Below are positions 1 through 6,583 of a DNA stretch of 9,718 nucleotides, piece by piece. Every line of letters starts with the position of its first letter. Position 1 is the first letter of the stretch. Under the pieces are notes generated by a model. That model made no database searches, was not told the DNA's origin, and saw only the letters and a program-made list of their open reading frames with translations. The DNA comes from JBOFEH01 sp051650265 (lineage in GTDB: Bacteria; Bacillota; Clostridia; Lachnospirales; Cellulosilyticaceae), in contig JBOFIR010000174.1 in the NCBI GenBank assembly GCA_051650265.1, positions 1 through 9,718 on the forward strand. Direction: 5' to 3'. The translations under genes and the position numbers were made by a program.

Positions 1-136
1 ATGTCTCAATCAGAAAGCACATGATAACCTTTTCAAAGAAGAGGATTATAAGCCGATTTATCAGGTGAATAAAGGCCTACTGACTCACGAGTTCGGACCA
101 CTCATCTATGAAGGAATTGAAAAATTATTAGATTAA
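1..136 (+). CDS. 3' end of an unrecognised gene (partial, 44 codons visible)
   Basis: An open frame enters from the left edge (first full codon at position 2) and ends in TAA at 134-136. The visible 44 residues are soluble in character, with mixed charge, and finish in an amphipathic stretch rich in Glu, Lys and Leu that looks like a C-terminal helix. No motif could be tied to a family, so no function is given. Two things support its being real: the stop codon is followed within 8 bases by a strong intrinsic terminator, and this frame stays open while the neighbouring frame with an ATG at position 1 stops after a few codons. The start and most of the protein lie outside the window. Confidence 0.6.
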   Translation, partial: CLNQKAHDNLFKEEDYKPIYQVNKGLLTHEFGPLIYEGIEKLLD

Positions 137-143
137 ATACGAT

Positions 144-190
144 AAAAGCGCAATGCGAAAGGTGAAGAATCTTTTGCATTGCGCTTTTTT
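144..190. terminator. Bidirectional intrinsic terminator between convergent genes
   Basis: A perfect 13-bp stem (AAAAGCGCAATGC at 144-156 with its complement at 176-188) extends inward by five more pairs, one of them G-T, to a 9-base loop. On the plus strand the stem runs into six T (185-190). On the minus strand the A4 at 144-147 gives a shorter U tract. It closes the truncated gene on the left and probably also the minus-strand membrane-protein pair, whose TAA stop (189-191) overlaps the T run. Confidence 0.9.
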
Positions 191-578
191 ACTGGAATAA
201 CTGAAGGAGTCTTGGTAAAATCGCATATTCATTGTAAAGCATAGGTGATGTATGTGGAAAGTAAACAATCATACGATACACATACACGACAAGTACGAGC
301 CCAAAGAGGACATATTGATACTTTAGTAGTAGATCTACCCGGCGCAACGCAATGAGCACGACCACGAGTATGGGCAGTAAAAATAAAGGGTGTGCACGAA
401 ATGCTTCAGCCACATTTCCTTGAAGCAAATACTTGTAAGAACGGGTGAGACCACAGGCTGGGCAGGGCACACCAATACTCCCACGTATGAGGCAAAGCGT
501 GGTCGTAAAGTAGCTATTGATTGATAAACCTATGTAGATCACAATGAAGAGCTTAGTAAGCTTTATGCATTTTCCCAT
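189..578 (-). CDS. DUF2752 family small membrane protein
   Basis: This is a 129-residue protein of the DUF2752 family, which has no established biochemical role. The family signature is clear: CPACGLTRS at residues 39-47, followed by AFRAHPL at 59-65. Hydrophobic segments around residues 8-30, 65-80 and 88-108 suggest two or three membrane spans. The length is normal for the family. The ATG at 576-578 lies inside the end of the upstream DUF4234 gene (16-bp overlap) and has no good Shine-Dalgarno sequence, so translation is probably coupled to that gene. The Cys pair next to Gly-Leu-Thr-Arg suggests a metal or redox site, but that is inference. The family is confident, the function unknown. 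Confidence 0.85.
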   Translation of the reverse strand: MGKCIKLTKLFIVIYIGLSINSYFTTTLCLIRGSIGVPCPACGLTRSYKYLLQGNVAEAFRAHPLFLLPILVVVLIALRRVDLLLKYQYVLFGLVLVVYVYRMIVYFPHTSPMLYNEYAILPRLLQLFQ

Positions 579-916
579 ACTTTGTTAAGGTTGTGCTGGC
601 CGATTGCTTGTGACACAATAGAGAAACCAAAGATTGCTAATATGAGGTACAGTACAGAGTCATCATTGCCATAACCTGTGGCTTTGATCTGTGCTTTTTG
701 AATCTTTTGGCCTAATTGATAATACCAAATCCAGCCATAGATTCCACAAGTAATCAGTGAAAGCAGTACGACAAGTGCCCCGCTTAAGTCTTGCTCAGAC
801 AAGTAGGCGTTGACTTCTTCATGGGTCACATACATCCAGTACAAAGAATAGATGCCACATGTCACGATTGTTAAGATCACAACAACTGCAACGTCTCGTT
901 TAATCCCTTTCATCAT
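563..916 (-). CDS. DUF4234 family small membrane protein
   Basis: This 117-residue (or 116-residue) protein matches the DUF4234 pattern. It has hydrophobic segments near residues 9-29, 47-66 and 88-105, and the signature TCGIY occurs twice, at 19-23 and 56-60, each time followed by aromatic residues (LYWMY and WIWYY). The two copies suggest an internal repeat of a membrane hairpin. A Shine-Dalgarno GGGAGG (complement of 922-927) lies 5 bases before the first ATG (914-916) and 8 bases before the second (911-913). The second spacing is closer to ideal, so the protein may begin one residue later. It is first in a two-gene operon with the DUF2752 gene, driven by the promoter at 950-978. The biochemical role is unknown; families like this are often annotated only as membrane proteins. 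Confidence 0.85.
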   Translation of the reverse strand: MMKGIKRDVAVVVILTIVTCGIYSLYWMYVTHEEVNAYLSEQDLSGALVVLLSLITCGIYGWIWYYQLGQKIQKAQIKATGYGNDDSVLYLILAIFGFSIVSQAIGQHNLNKVWENA

Positions 917-949
917 TTCATCCTCCCTTAAATATGACTTTGCTCTTAA

Positions 950-978
950 ATTATACTACAAAATAAAACAAATTTGAA
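950..978 (-). promoter_or_regulatory. Sigma-A-type promoter for the DUF4234-DUF2752 operon
   Basis: Read on the minus strand there is TTCAAA (973-978), a 17-bp AT-rich spacer, and a perfect TATAAT (950-955). The expected start near 943 gives a leader of about 27 nt containing the GGGAGG ribosome binding site. The -10 is consensus, the -35 is moderate and the spacing is optimal. Confidence 0.7.
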
Positions 979-1021
979 TTTTTTATTTTTTTTAAACATC
1001 AGATGTATGATTAAATTATAC

Positions 1022-1050
1022 TTGCGTTTAAAATGAAATTACGTTACAAT
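1022..1050 (+). promoter_or_regulatory. Sigma-A-type promoter for the M28 peptidase gene
   Basis: TTGCGT (1022-1027) and TACAAT (1045-1050) are separated by 17 bp. Transcription would begin near 1057, giving a leader of roughly 76 nt before the ATG at 1133. It is divergent from the promoter at 950-978, with the two -35 boxes about 43 bp apart. Confidence 0.6.
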
Positions 1051-1058
1051 GTGGACTG

Positions 1059-1083
1059 TTGTTAGTGTAGTTTCACTAAACAA
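1059..1083 (+). promoter_or_regulatory. Inverted repeat at the predicted 5' end of the peptidase mRNA
   Basis: TTAGTG (1062-1067) and CACTAA (1074-1079) form perfect 6-bp arms around a 6-base loop. Allowing one bulged A, the arms extend to 1059 and 1083. The element starts at about the predicted transcription start, so it could be a repressor operator or a 5' RNA hairpin that stabilises the message. The sequence does not decide between them. Confidence 0.4.
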
Positions 1084-1132
1084 AATACTTACTATTAATA
1101 TTCTAAAGATAGAACAAAAGGAGAGTTGATAA

Positions 1133-3247
1133 ATGAAAAAAATAGCCAAACGACTTATGGGGTTGGTGGCAACCGCAGTATTATGTACAAGCACACTTGG
1201 TGCAAAGCCGTTGGTGGATGCAAAACACGTACTTGAGGCAATAGATACGAACTATTCATTGGAGATGACAAAGAAGCTCACAAGCTATGGGACACATGAG
1301 ACACTAGGCTACCGTACAGCAGGGTCAACTGCTGAACATGAGGCAGCGCAAATGCTCTATGAAGAGTTCCAAAAGATTGGACTTCAAGACGTCAGAAAGG
1401 ATGCCTTTGAAGTCGATACATGGACATTCAAAAAATCAGAGCTAACCTACCAAGATGCACAAGGCAAGATGCAAAAAGTGACTTTAGGTGGCTATCCATC
1501 TGAATATGTGACTGATGGTATCGAAGAGATTGAGCTTGTCTACGCTGGTAAGGGAACGAAGTTTGACTATAAAAATCTAGATGTAAAAGATAAATTTGTT
1601 TTAGTAGATATCGATCAGAGAGAGGAATGGTGGATCAACTACCCAGCCTATGAGGCTTATCTCAATGGTGCAAAAGGTATTATTGCAGCCAATATAAGTG
1701 GTTATGGTGAGGCAAGTGATGAGGCGCTCAATACACAAGATATGTGTGGACCTGAGTATACACCAGCTTTCTCGATTTCAAATAAAGATGCTGATGCGCT
1801 CAAAGCTCTAATCGAAGGGTCAAAGACTGGAACGATTACGGTAGGGCTTGAGGCAGAGAGTGTGGTAGAGCCAAGTGGCACATCATACAATGTCATTGGT
1901 AAAATTGCAGGGAAAGACCCGAGTCAGATTATGATCCTAAGTGGACATTATGATGCGTATTATAAAGGGTTCCAAGATGATGGCGCAGCGATTGGCCTGA
2001 TCATGGGGCTTGCTAAAGCCATCATCGAAAGTGGCTATCAGCCAGAGAAGACAATTGTTGTCATTGCACATGGTGCAGAAGAGTGGGGTGTGATCAATTC
2101 ACGTTATGATTGGTCTACAGGTGCCTACAATCAAGTGTTTAGACTTACTCCGAAGTGGCAAGAGATGGCGTTTGCCATGTTCAACTTTGAAGGGGCAGGA
2201 TATGAACATACGCGCCAGCATCAGATGATCTCAATCTATGAGTATCAAGACTACCTCAAAAAAGTGGTAGCACAGCTTCCAAAGCAGCAGGGGATCTATG
2301 AAGATGGCGTCGTGGTAACTGCGCCACTTGGGACGTGGTCAGATGACTTCTCCTATGCGATCTCGGGGATTCCAGCCCTTAGAAACGGCTACAATGGCTC
2401 AGAATACAGCCAAAGTATCTACCATTCACAGCTAGATACAGAAGAAACTTTTAGTCAAGAAGCCTATGACTATCATCACAAACTCTATGGTGCGTTGCTT
2501 CTAGAAATGGATCAAAAACTTCTGCTTCCGATGAACTTTGCAGTGCGATTCGAGGCGATGAAGGAAACATTAGCAGGGGATACACTAGTGGCAGCTGGTG
2601 TTGATGTGAAAGCTTTTGAGCAAGCACTCGCGCGTGTAATCCAAGCTTCGGATAAAGCTTATACACAAGTAGAGCAGCTAGAACAAGCCTACAAACAAGC
2701 ACAGCTTGTAGGCAATGCAAAACAAGTTGAAGTCATTAAGAAGCAAGGGCAAAAGATCAACAGTGAACTACGACGCCTGTTCAAGTACTGTGAGGATGAA
2801 TTTGTCAGATTGACATGGGAAGATAGCTATCGTTTCCCACATCAGACACTACAAAGTAATATTGAAAAATTAGAAGAAGCAGTAGCTGCGTTGGCAACAG
2901 GTGATTTAGATGTAGCATATGATGATACGCTATGGGCGGTAGATAATAACTTCTATGCCTATGATTTTAGCAAAGAAACATTTGATTTCTTTACCGACCA
3001 AGTGATGAAACAACCGGCAGATCGCCTCAATTGGGGAGCAGGTCGTGTGATGGGACATGTGGATCTTTATGATATCATTGAAAGTATCGGGCAAAAGCGT
3101 ACACAAAAGGACGCAGATGTAACACAAGAAATCAAGCAGCTCAAAGAAATTATCATGGTGCAGCAACACAGCCTGCGTGAGGCAACAACAAGACAGGTTG
3201 CGGCCATCAATGAAGTTGCTCAGCGCCTCACACAACTGATGCAATAG
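1133..3247 (+). CDS. Secreted M28-family zinc metallopeptidase with PA domain
   Basis: This is a 704-residue exported protease of the M28 (aminopeptidase S / glutamate carboxypeptidase II) clan. Residues 1-24 form a signal peptide: MKK with later Lys and Arg, a hydrophobic core, and a likely cleavage after LGA. A PA-like insert spans about 110-240. The catalytic core spans about 245-465. By family comparison the zinc ligands are H272 (in GHYDA), bridging D282 (in QDDGAA), E317 and H431 (in YHSQLD), with E316 the general base in GAEEWG. The position usually held by an Asp ligand appears to be E353 in NFEGAG. Residues about 470-704 are helical and partly coiled-coil-like; I recognise no domain there. 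The start is fixed by AAAGGAG at 1117-1123, 9 bases upstream of the ATG. It is a single-gene unit with its own promoter and terminator and probably cleaves peptides outside the cell. The exact substrate is unknown. Confidence 0.9.
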   Translation: MKKIAKRLMGLVATAVLCTSTLGAKPLVDAKHVLEAIDTNYSLEMTKKLTSYGTHETLGYRTAGSTAEHEAAQMLYEEFQKIGLQDVRKDAFEVDTWTFKKSELTYQDAQGKMQKVTLGGYPSEYVTDGIEEIELVYAGKGTKFDYKNLDVKDKFVLVDIDQREEWWINYPAYEAYLNGAKGIIAANISGYGEASDEALNTQDMCGPEYTPAFSISNKDADALKALIEGSKTGTITVGLEAESVVEPSGTSYNVIGKIAGKDPSQIMILSGHYDAYYKGFQDDGAAIGLIMGLAKAIIESGYQPEKTIVVIAHGAEEWGVINSRYDWSTGAYNQVFRLTPKWQEMAFAMFNFEGAGYEHTRQHQMISIYEYQDYLKKVVAQLPKQQGIYEDGVVVTAPLGTWSDDFSYAISGIPALRNGYNGSEYSQSIYHSQLDTEETFSQEAYDYHHKLYGALLLEMDQKLLLPMNFAVRFEAMKETLAGDTLVAAGVDVKAFEQALARVIQASDKAYTQVEQLEQAYKQAQLVGNAKQVEVIKKQGQKINSELRRLFKYCEDEFVRLTWEDSYRFPHQTLQSNIEKLEEAVAALATGDLDVAYDDTLWAVDNNFYAYDFSKETFDFFTDQVMKQPADRLNWGAGRVMGHVDLYDIIESIGQKRTQKDADVTQEIKQLKEIIMVQQHSLREATTRQVAAINEVAQRLTQLMQ

Positions 3248-3285
3248 GTTATCGTAACGGTTCATAAAAAAATACACAATCCAAG

Positions 3286-3316
3286 AAAGCACCTTCAGTT
3301 CATGAGGGTGCTTTTG
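3286..3316 (+). terminator. Intrinsic terminator after the M28 peptidase gene
   Basis: A 12-bp stem (3286-3297 with 3303-3314, one G-T pair) encloses a 5-base loop. It ends in only four T (3312-3315), part of which belongs to the stem. It lies 38 bp after the peptidase stop and just before the promoter of the next operon. Confidence 0.75.
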
Positions 3317-3342
3317 CAAATTTGAAAATCTCAAAAACTTTG

Positions 3343-3371
3343 TTGACAACATAAACTAAGTTATGTTAAAT
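3343..3371 (+). promoter_or_regulatory. Promoter of the permease-SDR-SDR-reductase-permease operon
   Basis: A perfect TTGACA (3343-3348) is followed by a 17-bp spacer and TTAAAT (3366-3371). A TG just before the -10, giving an alternative TGTTAAATT reading, may help. Transcription would start near 3378, leaving a leader of about 70 nt before the permease ATG at 3448. The whole spacer is occupied by an inverted repeat, which suggests the promoter is repressible. Confidence 0.75.
3348..3367. promoter_or_regulatory. Candidate operator between -35 and -10
   Basis: AACATAA (3348-3354) and TTATGTT (3361-3367) form perfect 7-bp arms around 6 bases. The repeat overlaps the last base of the -35 box and the first two of the -10, so a dimeric repressor bound here would block RNA polymerase. 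The regulator is not identified by the sequence. Confidence 0.5.
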
Positions 3372-3408
3372 TAATAACAAGTAAAAACGTTATTTTTTTA
3401 ACCAATTA

Positions 3409-3423
3409 GTTTAAGACTTAAAC
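3409..3423. promoter_or_regulatory. 15-bp palindrome in the operon leader
   Basis: GTTTAAG (3409-3415), a single central A, and CTTAAAC (3417-3423) form a perfect odd-centred palindrome. It lies about 30 bases downstream of the predicted transcription start and 11 bp before the Shine-Dalgarno. A one-base centre is poor for an RNA hairpin, so a DNA operator is more likely. With its flank it reads TTAGTTT...AAAC, which loosely resembles operators described for ROK repressors such as Bacillus XylR; that resemblance is only suggestive. Confidence 0.5.
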
Positions 3424-3433
3424 AAAGTAAAGC

Positions 3434-3441
3434 AGAGGGTG
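3434..3441 (+). promoter_or_regulatory. Ribosome binding site that sets the permease start at 3448
   Basis: AGAGGGTG at 3434-3441 is the only good Shine-Dalgarno here and stands 6 bases before the ATG at 3448. The in-frame GTG at 3439 overlaps it and therefore cannot be the start it serves. The ATG choice also gives an N-terminus resembling that of the second permease. Confidence 0.7.
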
Positions 3442-3447
3442 ACAAAC

Positions 3448-5001
3448 ATGGATTTTAAGTATAAATGGTGGGGAAAAGGCGATCTGGATGCAAGTTTTGG
3501 CCTATTCTTTGATGGCTTTTCAAAAATATTTACAGCCACTGGAATTATGATTCTTGTCTTTGGTATGCCAGTAGCATTGGTGTTAGGAAAAATTTTGCCA
3601 GCTATTGGGCTGATCACTTTTCTAGGAAACCTGTGGTACTTTCACGAAGCAAGGGTACTGGCGTATAAGGAAAAGCGAAGTAATGTGACAGCACAGCCTT
3701 TTGGTATAGGTGGACCTGTAACACTGAGCTGGATTTTTCTCATCATGGGTCCTGTTTACTGGGAAACCGGAGATGCAATGCTTGCTTTTAGAGTAGGGCT
3801 TGCAGCGGGCTTTATTGGTGGCTTGATTGAAATCTTAGGTGCTTTTATGGGGCGTTGGCTTCTCAAAGTTGTGCCAAGTAGTGCACTGCTTGGGAATCTC
3901 GCATCAGGTGCTTTTGTATGGCTTGGCCTTGCAGGTATGTTTATTGTATTTGATAAACCAGCTATAGCTGTTGTACCACTTTTTATTATTTTGATGGATT
4001 ATATCACCAAGAGTGATAGACGCTTACATAAAATCCCAGCGGGAATTGTTGCCATTGTAGTGGGTACGATTCTTGGATGGGCGACAGGCTATATGAATCT
4101 AGAGACGCTGACAGGCGCATTTGGAGATATAGGACTGTATACACCAAGTTTCTTCTTGGTAGAGGTATTGGAGGGACTAAAGGATGTGGGACCTTATCTC
4201 CCTATTATTATCCCACTTCAGATTGCAAACTTCTTGACAACGCTTCAAGGTGTCGAGAGTGCAAAACAGGCAGGTGATTGTTATCCAGAAAGACAGTCGA
4301 TGTTGATGGATGGACTTTTTACAGTAGTAGGTGCTTTGCTAGGGAATCCTTTCCCAACCACAGTGTACTATGGGCATCCAAGCTGGAAAGCAATTGATGC
4401 AAGAGCAGGCTATTCTTTGCTAGTAGGGAGTGTCTATCTGGTAGTGGGGATGACAGGTCTTACAAGTGTGATGATGGCAATCGTACCTTATGAGGTGGTA
4501 ATGGTGCTGCTGATCTTCGTAGGGGTATCTGTTACAATCGATACCTTACAAAGAGTCGAAAAGAGATATTACGGCGTCATCTTACTGTCTATGATTCCGA
4601 TTCTTGCAGAGTATCTGAAGAATATGATTGAGTCAGTACTCAAGGCAGCTGGAACAACTATAGCAATGATTCCAAGGGAGTTGTTTGAAGAGTTTAGCGT
4701 ACCGATAGGGGGCATTGAGCTGCTGGGCAATGGCGCTTTTTTATCCAGTTTACTAATGGCTGCATGGCTAGCGTGTATCGTGGATAAACAGTATCGCAAA
4801 GGTGCAATGTTTGCACTGGTATTGGCACTATCAGCGTGTATTGGATTGATTCACAATGGGCAGATTGAACTGCTACCTACTAGGGGTGTAGTTGTGGGGG
4901 CAATGTATTTCATAATTGCACTACTAACGTATCAAAAAGGTTTTTTAGGTGTCAGAACCGCTAGTTGCCATGAGGCAGCTGTCGTTCAAAATAAATTATA
5001 A
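3448..5001 (+). CDS. NCS2/AzgA-like permease (operon permease 1)
   Basis: This 517-residue polytopic membrane protein resembles the uncharacterised branch of the NCS2 (xanthine/uracil permease, COG2252-like) superfamily. Visible hallmarks are the N-terminal GDLDASFGLFFDGF (11-24), TAQPFGIGGP (81-90), IMGPVYWETGDA (99-110), QGVESAKQAGD (267-277), then GNPFPTTVYYGHPSWK (299-314) followed by ARAGYSL. About 12-14 hydrophobic segments fill the rest, as expected for the UraA-type fold. The start is ATG 3448, not the in-frame GTG at 3439, as argued at the ribosome binding site. It is first in a five-gene operon, 25 bp ahead of the first SDR. The family suggests import of a nucleobase-like or other small heterocyclic solute with protons or sodium. 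The actual substrate is inference from the reductases behind it. Confidence 0.85.
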   Translation: MDFKYKWWGKGDLDASFGLFFDGFSKIFTATGIMILVFGMPVALVLGKILPAIGLITFLGNLWYFHEARVLAYKEKRSNVTAQPFGIGGPVTLSWIFLIMGPVYWETGDAMLAFRVGLAAGFIGGLIEILGAFMGRWLLKVVPSSALLGNLASGAFVWLGLAGMFIVFDKPAIAVVPLFIILMDYITKSDRRLHKIPAGIVAIVVGTILGWATGYMNLETLTGAFGDIGLYTPSFFLVEVLEGLKDVGPYLPIIIPLQIANFLTTLQGVESAKQAGDCYPERQSMLMDGLFTVVGALLGNPFPTTVYYGHPSWKAIDARAGYSLLVGSVYLVVGMTGLTSVMMAIVPYEVVMVLLIFVGVSVTIDTLQRVEKRYYGVILLSMIPILAEYLKNMIESVLKAAGTTIAMIPRELFEEFSVPIGGIELLGNGAFLSSLLMAAWLACIVDKQYRKGAMFALVLALSACIGLIHNGQIELLPTRGVVVGAMYFIIALLTYQKGFLGVRTASCHEAAVVQNKL

Positions 5002-5026
5002 TTGGGTACAAAAAGGAGGAAACACC

Positions 5027-5758
5027 ATGAGATTAGAAGGAAAAGTTGCTGTGATTACAGGAGCGAGCTCTGGGATTGGTGAAGGTGTTGCAATGCGTTT
5101 CTTAGCACAAGGTGCAAAAGTCATCGGTTGTGGAATCGAAGAGGCAGCAAAGATTGAAGATGAGCGTTTTTGCTATGTACAAGCTGACTTGACACAGTTT
5201 GAAGCAGCAACAAAAGTAATTGAAGAAGGCGTAAAGGCTTTTGGACAAGTGGATATCCTTGTTAATTGTGCAGGAGTGACACTCACAGGGACACTAGAAG
5301 AAACAACAACAGAGAACTTTACGAAGCAATTTGATATCAATGTAACAGGTGTATTTAACATGTGTAAGGCAGCGATTGGTGAGCTTAAGAAGCAGCCAGG
5401 AGCCGCAATTGTGAATATTGGGTCAAGACTTGGTGCGAAGCCAATTCCAGCAAGACTTTCTTATTCATCAAGTAAAGCTGCAGTTGAGATGCTTACAAAG
5501 TGTATTGCTATGGAGTATGCACCTCATGTAAGAGCAAACTGTATTCTGCCAGGACTTGTAGAAACACCTATGATCAAAGATCGTATTGAAGGTTCAGGGG
5601 ATCCAGAAGCTGCACGTGCACAGATGGCAAACATGTACCTACTCAAACGTATGGGAACCATTGATGATGTAGCCAATGCAGCGATTTACCTTGCAAGTGA
5701 AGCAAGTTCATTTGTAACAGGTGAAAGCATCGGTGTGTGCGGCGGCGACTTAATATAG
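5027..5758 (+). CDS. Short-chain dehydrogenase/reductase, paralogue A
   Basis: This is a 243-residue classical SDR, the normal length for the family. The cofactor motif TGASSGIG is at 11-18, ADLT (D54) at 53-56 and NCAG at 80-83. The catalytic tetrad is N105 (DINVTG), S133, Y146 and K150 (YSSSK), with LPGLVETPM following at 174-182. At the end of beta-2 the sequence reads GCGIE without the usual diagnostic Asp or Arg, so NAD versus NADP preference is unclear. The frame is open upstream to 4949, but AAGGAGG at 5013-5019 lies 7 bases before the ATG at 5027, and the resulting length equals that of paralogue B. It would oxidise or reduce an alcohol/carbonyl in the cytoplasm. Arg134 directly follows the catalytic Ser, where paralogue B has Asp. 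Annotation as FabG would be tempting, but no fatty-acid context is present. Confidence 0.92.
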   Translation: MRLEGKVAVITGASSGIGEGVAMRFLAQGAKVIGCGIEEAAKIEDERFCYVQADLTQFEAATKVIEEGVKAFGQVDILVNCAGVTLTGTLEETTTENFTKQFDINVTGVFNMCKAAIGELKKQPGAAIVNIGSRLGAKPIPARLSYSSSKAAVEMLTKCIAMEYAPHVRANCILPGLVETPMIKDRIEGSGDPEAARAQMANMYLLKRMGTIDDVANAAIYLASEASSFVTGESIGVCGGDLI

Positions 5759-5824
5759 TCAATAGACGAGCGTTATACATAGAACAAAAGAGAGAATAAA
5801 AAGACATAAAAAGGAGCAATCATA

Positions 5825-6556
5825 ATGCGTTTAAAAGATAAAGTAATCATTATTACAGGGGCAAGTTCAGGAATTGGTGAAGGCATGGCAAAGCTTTTCT
5901 TAGCAGAAGGAGCAAAAGTTGTAGGATGTGGGATTGAAGCGGCACTAAACTTTGATCATGAAGAGATTATCTACGTACAAGCAGATCTTACGGACTTTGC
6001 AGCAACACAAACAGTTGTGGCAAAAGGCGTAGAAGCTTTTGGTAAGATTGATGGTGTAATCAACTGTGCGGGGATCACTTTAGTGGGATCACTTGAGCAG
6101 TGTACAGTAGAAGAATTTAGAAAACAATTTGATATCAATGTAACAGGTGTTTTCAATATGTGTAAAGCAGCAATTGGTGAGCTCAAGAAACAACCAGGAG
6201 CAGCGATTGTGAATATTGGTTCGGATCTTGGTGTAAGACCTATCCCAGAGCGTGTGGCATACTGCCCAAGTAAAGCAGCAGTGATCATGCTTACAAAATG
6301 TATCGCTATGGAATATGCGCCAACAGTCAGAGCAAACTGTTTACTTCCAGGACTTGTAGAAACACCTATGATCAAACATCGTTTTGAAGAAGCAGAAGAC
6401 CCAGAAGCATTAAGAGCAGAATATGAAAGTCTTTATCCAATGAAGCGTATGGGTACGCTTGAAGATATGGCGAATACAGCGATGTTCCTAATCAGTGAGG
6501 AGAGCTCATTTATTACGGGTGAAGTGATCGGTGTATGCGGTGGAAGCTTAATCTAA
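5825..6556 (+). CDS. Short-chain dehydrogenase/reductase, paralogue B
   Basis: This 243-residue classical SDR aligns without gaps to paralogue A (about 69% identical by hand count). TGASSGIG (11-18), D54, NCAG (80-83), N105, S133, Y146 and K150 are all in place. Residues 100-133 are identical in the two proteins. Around the substrate pocket they differ: Asp134 instead of Arg, Glu142 instead of Ala, and CPSK after the catalytic Tyr instead of SSSK. AAGGAG at 5811-5816 precedes the ATG by 8 bases. A 66-bp gap, the largest in the operon, separates it from paralogue A; I see no terminator or convincing promoter in it. It is inferred to act on a related but differently charged or oppositely configured substrate in the same pathway. 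The true substrate is unknown. Confidence 0.92.
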   Translation: MRLKDKVIIITGASSGIGEGMAKLFLAEGAKVVGCGIEAALNFDHEEIIYVQADLTDFAATQTVVAKGVEAFGKIDGVINCAGITLVGSLEQCTVEEFRKQFDINVTGVFNMCKAAIGELKKQPGAAIVNIGSDLGVRPIPERVAYCPSKAAVIMLTKCIAMEYAPTVRANCLLPGLVETPMIKHRFEEAEDPEALRAEYESLYPMKRMGTLEDMANTAMFLISEESSFITGEVIGVCGGSLI

Positions 6557-6583
6557 TAGTCATATAAAGAGGAGGAAGTAAAG

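Noticed and set aside
2687..2713. GCCTACAA...TTGTAGGC inverted repeat with an overlapping alternative ACAAGC/GCTTGT hairpin inside the peptidase gene
   Set aside because: It lies in a low-complexity coding stretch (repeated Gln, Ala and Lys codons) with no downstream T run; most likely chance.
2930..3352. 140-codon minus-strand open frame across the end of the peptidase gene
   Set aside because: It is antisense to a well-supported gene, has no family motif and no ribosome binding site, and runs through the terminator.
3373..3399. AATAAC...GTTATT followed by seven T, a possible leader attenuator
   Set aside because: The arms are only 6 bp, AT-rich and straddle the predicted transcription start; too weak to call a terminator.
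3439..3447. GTG at 3439 as the start of permease 1
   Set aside because: It overlaps the only good Shine-Dalgarno; ATG 3448 has proper spacing and gives an N-terminus like that of permease 2.
3372..3447. FMN, purine or other riboswitch in the leader of the operon
   Set aside because: The leader is only about 70 nt, with no conserved aptamer core visible.
4949..5026. Upstream extension of the first SDR
   Set aside because: It would overlap the permease gene; AAGGAGG before ATG 5027 and the equal length of the paralogue fix the start.
5759..5824. Possible internal promoter in the gap between the two SDR genes (TATACA near 5776)
   Set aside because: No acceptable -35 at the right distance; the gap shows no other structure.
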